A DNA stretch of 64,000 bases from Streptomyces sp. NBC_00659 (GTDB taxonomy: Bacteria; Actinomycetota; Actinomycetes; Streptomycetales; Streptomycetaceae): contig NZ_CP109031.1 in assembly GCF_036226925.1 (NCBI RefSeq), positions 4,712,001 through 4,776,000 of the forward strand, written 5' to 3'. The translations under genes were made by a program, and so were the position numbers. Each line of letters opens with the position of its first letter. Within the stretch, counting starts at the first letter, position 1. The notes under the pieces are model-generated. The model did no database searches. It saw only the letters and a program-made list of their open reading frames with translations, and was not told the DNA's origin. Positions 60,204 through 64,000 of this stretch are shown one piece after another.

Positions 60204-60259
60204 CCGGGCCGCCGAAACGGATTTCAGGCCACGGCCCACCTTGGGGTAGGGTCTCCCTC

Positions 60260-60344
60260 GGTAGCGTGTCCGAGCGGCCGAAGGAGCTCGCCTCGAAAGC
60301 GAGTGTGGCGCAAGTCACCGAGGGTTCAAATCCCTCCGCTACCG
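60260..60344 (+). tRNA. tRNA-Ser (CGA)
   Basis: 85 nt class II tRNA. Acceptor GGTAGCG/CGCTACC, anticodon loop CTCGAAA (CGA), long variable arm and T-loop TTCAAAT. It is 56 bp after tadA. Confidence 0.94.
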
Positions 60345-60788
60345 CTTCTGAAGGGCCTCGTCGAAAGACGGGGCCCTTCGTGCGTTCCGGGGCCGGGGGC
60401 TCCGTACGGACCGCGACGCCAAGGAGCCCCGGCGCCGCTCGGCCGCCGGGGCTTCCCTGAACCCGGAAGGGTTCTCCGCTCCCACAGAGGAGGGGGAAGG
60501 GGCGCAATCGGGGGCGCCCCCTTCCCCCACGGAAGGACCCGCAAGTCCACGCCGCCGTCTCGGGGGAAAGTCGGGCGGCGAGAACCCCGCAGTGGGGTCC
60601 CTCCGGGCCCCGTGGACTCCTGACGGTTCCTGCCGGGGCTCCCTTCCATCCTGGACCGCGGGAGCGCCGCTCAGGCCCGGCAAAGGACCTCTACCAGCGG
60701 GCCGTTGGTCCTTAAGTGCGGCGTGAAGGTTACACTCACCGCCGGCAGCAGGGGGCCGACGGGCGCAGAAGTCACAGGGGAGGCCGCC
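60345..60788. other. 444-bp interval with two strong hairpins
   Basis: GAAGGGCCTCGTC/GACGGGGCCCTTC (60350-60379) ends the tRNA. A second hairpin at 60492-60528 (GGGGGAAGGGGCGC with GCGCCCCCTTCCCCC, one bulge) is unexplained. A TTACACT-like -10 at about 60733 may serve the small membrane protein. There is no coding signal. Confidence 0.5.
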
Positions 60789-60968
60789 ATGGCGGTGAAT
60801 TCGAAGAAGATCGCCATCTATGTGCTCGTGGTCTTCGTGCTCTACGTGATCATCACGGATCCGGCCAAGGCCGCCGACTACGTACAGATAGCGTTCGAGG
60901 GCATATCGAACGCCGCCGGGGCGATAGGCGACTTCATGACCTGGATCGCCGACGGAGCGAAGAACTGA
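60789..60968 (+). CDS. 59-aa single-pass membrane protein
   Basis: ATG after CAGGGGAGGCCGCC, a strong ribosome binding site. MAVNSKK is followed by a TM helix (IAIYVLVVFVLYVIIT) and a small-residue-rich amphipathic helix (YVQIAFEGISNAAGAIGDFM) ending ADGAKN. Such short hydrophobic proteins are conserved in this position in Streptomyces as I recall, with no known function. Confidence 0.75.
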   Translation: MAVNSKKIAIYVLVVFVLYVIITDPAKAADYVQIAFEGISNAAGAIGDFMTWIADGAKN

Positions 60969-61095
60969 CGTCAGGCGGCGACGCCGGCGCGGCGAAGGTT
61001 CCGCGCGCCCGGTGCCGAGCAGGCATGACGGAGCGACGCGCGTCCCGGCAGGGGCGCGGCCGAGCGAAGAACCACCTCACCACCAGGGAGTGCCC

Positions 61096-61389
61096 GTGAT
61101 CCGCCATCTGGTCCTCTTCAAGCTCAACGACGGCGTCCGGCGCGACGAACCCCGCGTCGTCGAGGGCGTCGCCGCCTTCCGCGCGCTCGGCGAGCTCGTC
61201 CCCGAGCTGCGGTTCTGGGAGTGCGAGTGGAACATCAGCGACCGGCCCATCGCGTACGACTTCGCGATCAACTCCGCCGTCGAGGACGCTGACGCCCTCA
61301 AGCATTACCTGGAGCACCCGGCCCACGTGGCCGGTGTCGCACTCTGGCGGGAGTTCGCCACCTGGGTGATCGCGGATTACCCGTTCTGA
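61096..61389 (+). CDS. Dabb-family (stress-responsive A/B barrel) protein
   Basis: 97 aa from GTG with GGGAG 6 nt upstream. VIRHLVLFKLNDGV is the beta1 of the dimeric ferredoxin-like barrel; helix VVEGVAAFRALGEL and the C-terminal HPAHVAGVALWREFATWVIADYPF complete it. Dabb proteins include cyclases and monooxygenases; the reaction here is unknown. It lies 127 bp after the small membrane protein. Confidence 0.88.
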   Translation: MIRHLVLFKLNDGVRRDEPRVVEGVAAFRALGELVPELRFWECEWNISDRPIAYDFAINSAVEDADALKHYLEHPAHVAGVALWREFATWVIADYPF

Positions 61390-61544
61390 CCCTTTTTGAT
61401 CGCACACTCTTGCCGAGCCCTTGACCGCAACCGGTCAGGGGTTTTCGACGTCTTGAAACCCAACTCACCTGCAAATCACCTCCAACACGACGTTAAGCGG
61501 TGCTTGCACACAGTGCACATGTCTTGTGATGCTATGACCGCTTT

Positions 61545-61587
61545 TGACGGATGAGTTGACGGATACGTCGACGGATCGTTGACGAAT
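61545..61587 (+). promoter_or_regulatory. Four direct repeats at the sigF start region
   Basis: The core (T/C)GACGGAT or TGACGAAT occurs at 61545, 61557, 61569 and 61580, that is with periods of 12, 12 and 11 bp. The array ends 12 bp before the proposed sigF start codon. It could be a multi-site operator or the RNA leader; the binder is unknown. Confidence 0.5.
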
Positions 61588-61599
61588 GAAGAGGTGGCG

Positions 61600-62547
61600 T
61601 TGACCGTGTCGGCCAGTACTGCGCCGCCCCAGGAGGAAGCCCCGGCCACGGCCCGGGCGACGGCCCTCGCCTCCGCCCCGCCGGCACCCCCGGCACCGGT
61701 CACGGCGCAGACCACGGCACCCGACGCCGCAGCGAGCCTCACGCCCGGCCCCCCGCCCGTCCAGGAGGTCACCCAGGAGCGGCGCCGCGGTGCCGACACC
61801 CGGGCCCTCACGCAGGTGCTCTTCGGCGAACTCAAGGTGCTGGAGCCGGGCACCCCCGAGCACAACCGGGTCCGCGGCGCCCTGATCGAGGCGAACCTGC
61901 CGCTGGTCCGGTACGCAGCGGCCCGCTTCCGGTCCCGCAACGAGCCGATGGAGGACGTGGTCCAGGTCGGCACCATCGGCCTGATCAACGCCATCGACCG
62001 CTTCGACCCGGACCGGGGCGTGCAGTTCCCGACCTTCGCGATGCCGACGGTCGTCGGCGAGATCAAGCGGTACTTCCGTGACAACGTTCGCACGGTCCAC
62101 GTACCGCGCCGGCTGCACGAGCTGTGGGTGCAGGTGAACAGCGCGACCGAGGACCTGACGACCGCTTTCGGGCGCTCGCCCACCACCGCGGAGATCGCCG
62201 AACGGCTGCGCATCACCGAGGAGGAGGTGCTCTCCTGCATCGAGGCCGGACGGTCGTACCACGCGACCTCCCTCGAAGCGGCCCAGGAGGGCGACGGACT
62301 GCCGGGGCTGCTCGACCGGCTCGGATACGAGGACCCCGCGCTCGACGGAGTCGAACACCGGGACCTCGTGAGGCATCTGCTCGTACAGCTGCCCGAACGC
62401 GAGCAGCGGATCCTGCTCCTCCGCTACTACAGCAACCTCACCCAGTCACAGATCAGCGCCGAGCTGGGTGTTTCCCAGATGCATGTGTCAAGGCTCCTCG
62501 CCCGTAGCTTCGCGCGGCTTCGATCCGCAAACAGGATCGAGGCGTAA
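61600..62547 (+). CDS. sigF: RNA polymerase sigma factor SigF (SigB/SigF/SigG family)
   Basis: 315 aa from the TTG at 61600 (AGAGG 5 nt upstream); GTG 61606 and TTG 61579 are alternatives. An Ala/Pro-rich N-terminal extension of about 50 residues precedes sigma region 2 ([20 protein letters not shown] then [19 protein letters not shown]), region 3 ([33 protein letters not shown]) and region 4.2 ([21 protein letters not shown]). In Streptomyces SigF is needed for late spore maturation. The extension and the synteny with sigN and tadA support that identity. No anti-sigma factor gene is adjacent. Confidence 0.93.
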   Translation: MTVSASTAPPQEEAPATARATALASAPPAPPAPVTAQTTAPDAAASLTPGPPPVQEVTQERRRGADTRALTQVLFGELKVLEPGTPEHNRVRGALIEANLPLVRYAAARFRSRNEPMEDVVQVGTIGLINAIDRFDPDRGVQFPTFAMPTVVGEIKRYFRDNVRTVHVPRRLHELWVQVNSATEDLTTAFGRSPTTAEIAERLRITEEEVLSCIEAGRSYHATSLEAAQEGDGLPGLLDRLGYEDPALDGVEHRDLVRHLLVQLPEREQRILLLRYYSNLTQSQISAELGVSQMHVSRLLARSFARLRSANRIEA

Positions 62548-62791
62548 CCGAAAAGAGCTAATCGCTCAAGGTCGGTTTTTACGTCAGTTCAGAGCTGATT
62601 CTCTGTCAGACCCCCTTTTTCCAGGGCTGATCCACCCTCTACATGTCGACAAGTCTCTACAGCGTGTTGCCGACATGTGACATTCTTCCGGGAGCGCGTT
62701 TGCCGCGGCCTCGCCTCCGGTATTCAGGTGGAGGCTGCGTTCCTCCGACGGGAGCGACTGCCGCGACCGTCCGCGACCCAAAGGGGGTGGC

Positions 62792-63688
62792 ATGTCCGCA
62801 GATCAGGGCAGCTCGAAGGTGCTCACGCTCACGAAGGGCGACGCAGTGCCCGAGGCGCACGCCGCGCTTCACGATGTCCCTGCCGCCGAGGCCCCGGAAG
62901 CCGTTCTGGTCCCCGAATCCTCGGGCGCCATCGACACCCGGACCCTGTCCCGCTCCCTCTTCCTGCGGCTCGCCGCACTCGCCGAGAACAGCCCGGAACG
63001 TGGTTACGTCCGGGACACCCTCATCGAGCTCAACCTCCCGCTCGTCCGGTACGCGGCGGCCCGCTTCCGCTCCCGCAACGAGCCGATGGAGGACATCGTC
63101 CAGGTCGGCACCATCGGCCTGATCAAGGCGATCGACCGCTTCGACTGCGAGCGCGGCGTCGAGTTCCCGACCTTCGCGATGCCGACCGTCGTGGGCGAGA
63201 TCAAGCGGTTCTTCCGCGACACCTCCTGGTCGGTCCGCGTCCCGCGCCGCCTCCAGGAACTGCGGCTGGCCCTCACCAAGACCAGCGACGAGCTCTCGCA
63301 GAAGCTCGACCGCTCTCCGACGGTCGCCGAACTCGCCACCGCTCTCGGGGTGTCCGAGGAGGACGTGGTCGACGGCCTCGCCGTCGGCAACGCGTACACG
63401 GCGTCGTCGCTCGACTCGCCCGCTCCCGAGGACGACGGCGGCGAGGGCTCCCTCGCGGACCGCCTCGGCTACGAGGACACCGCGCTGGAGGGCGTGGAGT
63501 ACCGCGAGTCGCTCAAGCCGCTGCTCGCCAAGCTGCCGCCCCGCGAGCGCCGCATCATCATGCTGCGCTTCTTCGCCAACATGACCCAGTCGCAGATCGG
63601 CGAGGAGGTCGGCATCTCGCAGATGCACGTCTCCCGTCTGCTCACCCGCACGCTGGCCCAGCTGCGCGAAGGCCTCATCTCCGACTGA
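62792..63688 (+). CDS. sigN: RNA polymerase sigma factor SigN (SigB/SigF/SigG family)
   Basis: 298 aa from ATG (GGGGGTGGC upstream). Close paralogue of SigF: region 2 [20 protein letters not shown] then [19 protein letters not shown], region 3 [20 protein letters not shown], and region 4 [21 protein letters not shown]. It differs mostly in the N-terminus and the region 3-4 linker. In Streptomyces coelicolor SigN is expressed in sub-apical stem cells of aerial hyphae. It follows sigF by 244 bp on the same strand, with no terminator seen, so co-expression is possible. Confidence 0.92.
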   Translation: MSADQGSSKVLTLTKGDAVPEAHAALHDVPAAEAPEAVLVPESSGAIDTRTLSRSLFLRLAALAENSPERGYVRDTLIELNLPLVRYAAARFRSRNEPMEDIVQVGTIGLIKAIDRFDCERGVEFPTFAMPTVVGEIKRFFRDTSWSVRVPRRLQELRLALTKTSDELSQKLDRSPTVAELATALGVSEEDVVDGLAVGNAYTASSLDSPAPEDDGGEGSLADRLGYEDTALEGVEYRESLKPLLAKLPPRERRIIMLRFFANMTQSQIGEEVGISQMHVSRLLTRTLAQLREGLISD

Positions 63689-63738
63689 CCGTCCCCCGCA
63701 GGGTTCATAATTGACGGATCGTCAGCCACACTGGCGCG

Positions 63739-64000
63739 ATGCGTCACGGGTCGACAAACGGTCGCCGAGGTGTCCTGGTGAGTACCTCGGCGGCCGTGCT
63801 GTGTCTGGGCGGGGTACTGGCCGCGTGCGGGAGCGGCGGGAGTGGCGGCGGGTACGCCGCCGTCGGGGCCGCGGACGGCTCCCCACGGGCTTCGGGGGCG
63901 GTGGTGGCGCCTTCGGGCGAGGTCTCCCTGGCGCCCCTGGACGGTTCGGCCGACGGTGGCTCCAACGCGGCCGGGAGCAAGGTGAGTTCAGGATCCGGGA
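63739..64000 (+). CDS. Lipoprotein, truncated by the window end
   Basis: ATG at 63739; the frame runs off the window at codon 88. The lipoprotein signal RRGVLVSTSAAVLCLGGVLA ends at the lipobox LAAC, with the Cys at residue 31. The visible mature part is Gly/Ser/Ala-rich (GSGGSGGGYAAVGAADGSP). No domain is visible yet. A TTGACGGATCGTC element similar to the sigF repeats lies 26 bp upstream (about 63711). Confidence 0.8.
   Translation, partial: MRHGSTNGRRGVLVSTSAAVLCLGGVLAACGSGGSGGGYAAVGAADGSPRASGAVVAPSGEVSLAPLDGSADGGSNAAGSKVSSGSG

Overview
This is a 64 kb piece of a Streptomyces (or very close relative) chromosome. The evidence is the very high GC content, GTG and TTG starts with purine-rich ribosome binding sites, and genus-typical proteins: BldC, an Lsr2-like nucleoid protein, two sporulation-type SigB-family sigma factors and DUF3073. 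The order bldC-vdh-purMF ... purSQL-lsrL ... purC-purD-dnaX ... upp ... tadA-sigF-sigN is core-chromosome synteny that I recognise from Streptomyces coelicolor (recognition from memory, not a search). Almost everything is conserved housekeeping DNA. The only clearly accessory segment is about 28.2-31.0 kb, which holds a solitary TnpB-like nuclease and a frameshifted Uma2-type gene.

Layout. 0-5 kb (minus strand): tRNA-Lys, an amino-acid permease and a large secreted FG-GAP protein. 5-10 kb: a DEAD-box RNA helicase with a repeat-built RGG-like tail, a lipoprotein, a serine beta-lactamase-fold protein lacking its catalytic motifs, and a small zincin. 10-20 kb (plus): a metallophosphoesterase, a tRNA cluster Glu-Asp-Phe, a secreted Ig-like protein, HrpA helicase, a second identical tRNA-Asp and a 63-aa CxxC protein. 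20-28 kb: bldC, a conserved unknown gene divergent from valine dehydrogenase, DUF3073, purF-purM, a META-domain lipoprotein and a mycothiol-type DinB-like protein. 28-31 kb: the accessory island. 31-35 kb: the overlapping purSQL operon divergent from the Lsr2 paralogue. 35-39.4 kb: an atypical tRNA-Gly(TCC), then an ABC exporter and two-component operon bracketed by two identical tRNA-Gly(GCC)-terminator units. 39-48.5 kb (minus): purC, a dimethylformamidase-like protein, an M48-like pseudoprotease, purD, dnaX and the SRP RNA. 48.5-57.9 kb: tRNA-Ser(GGA), a CopC-CopD protein, an iron-boxed penicillin acylase plus acetyltransferase pair, a HhH-GPD protein, a HerA-like ATPase, a ParB/Srx-like small protein, a LytR_C protein and upp. 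58-64 kb (plus): the TadA partner and TadA, tRNA-Ser(CGA), small proteins, sigF, sigN and a truncated lipoprotein.

How the genes work together. Seven de novo purine genes (purC, D, F, L, M, Q, S) lie within about 22 kb in four transcription units, mixed with seven of the ten tRNAs, the SRP RNA and dnaX, so the region is strongly biased to nucleotide and translation functions. Developmental control sits on both sides (bldC, lsrL, sigF, sigN). The acylase-acetyltransferase pair carries a near-perfect DmdR/IdeR iron box, which places it in siderophore physiology.

The observations most worth following are: the tRNA-Gly(TCC) with altered D and T loops, resembling tRNAs reserved for peptidoglycan synthesis; the solo TnpB with an intact RuvC triad but no zinc ribbon; two separate pseudoenzymes; a 15-bp hairpin burying the permease start codon; and four 12-bp-spaced direct repeats at the sigF start.
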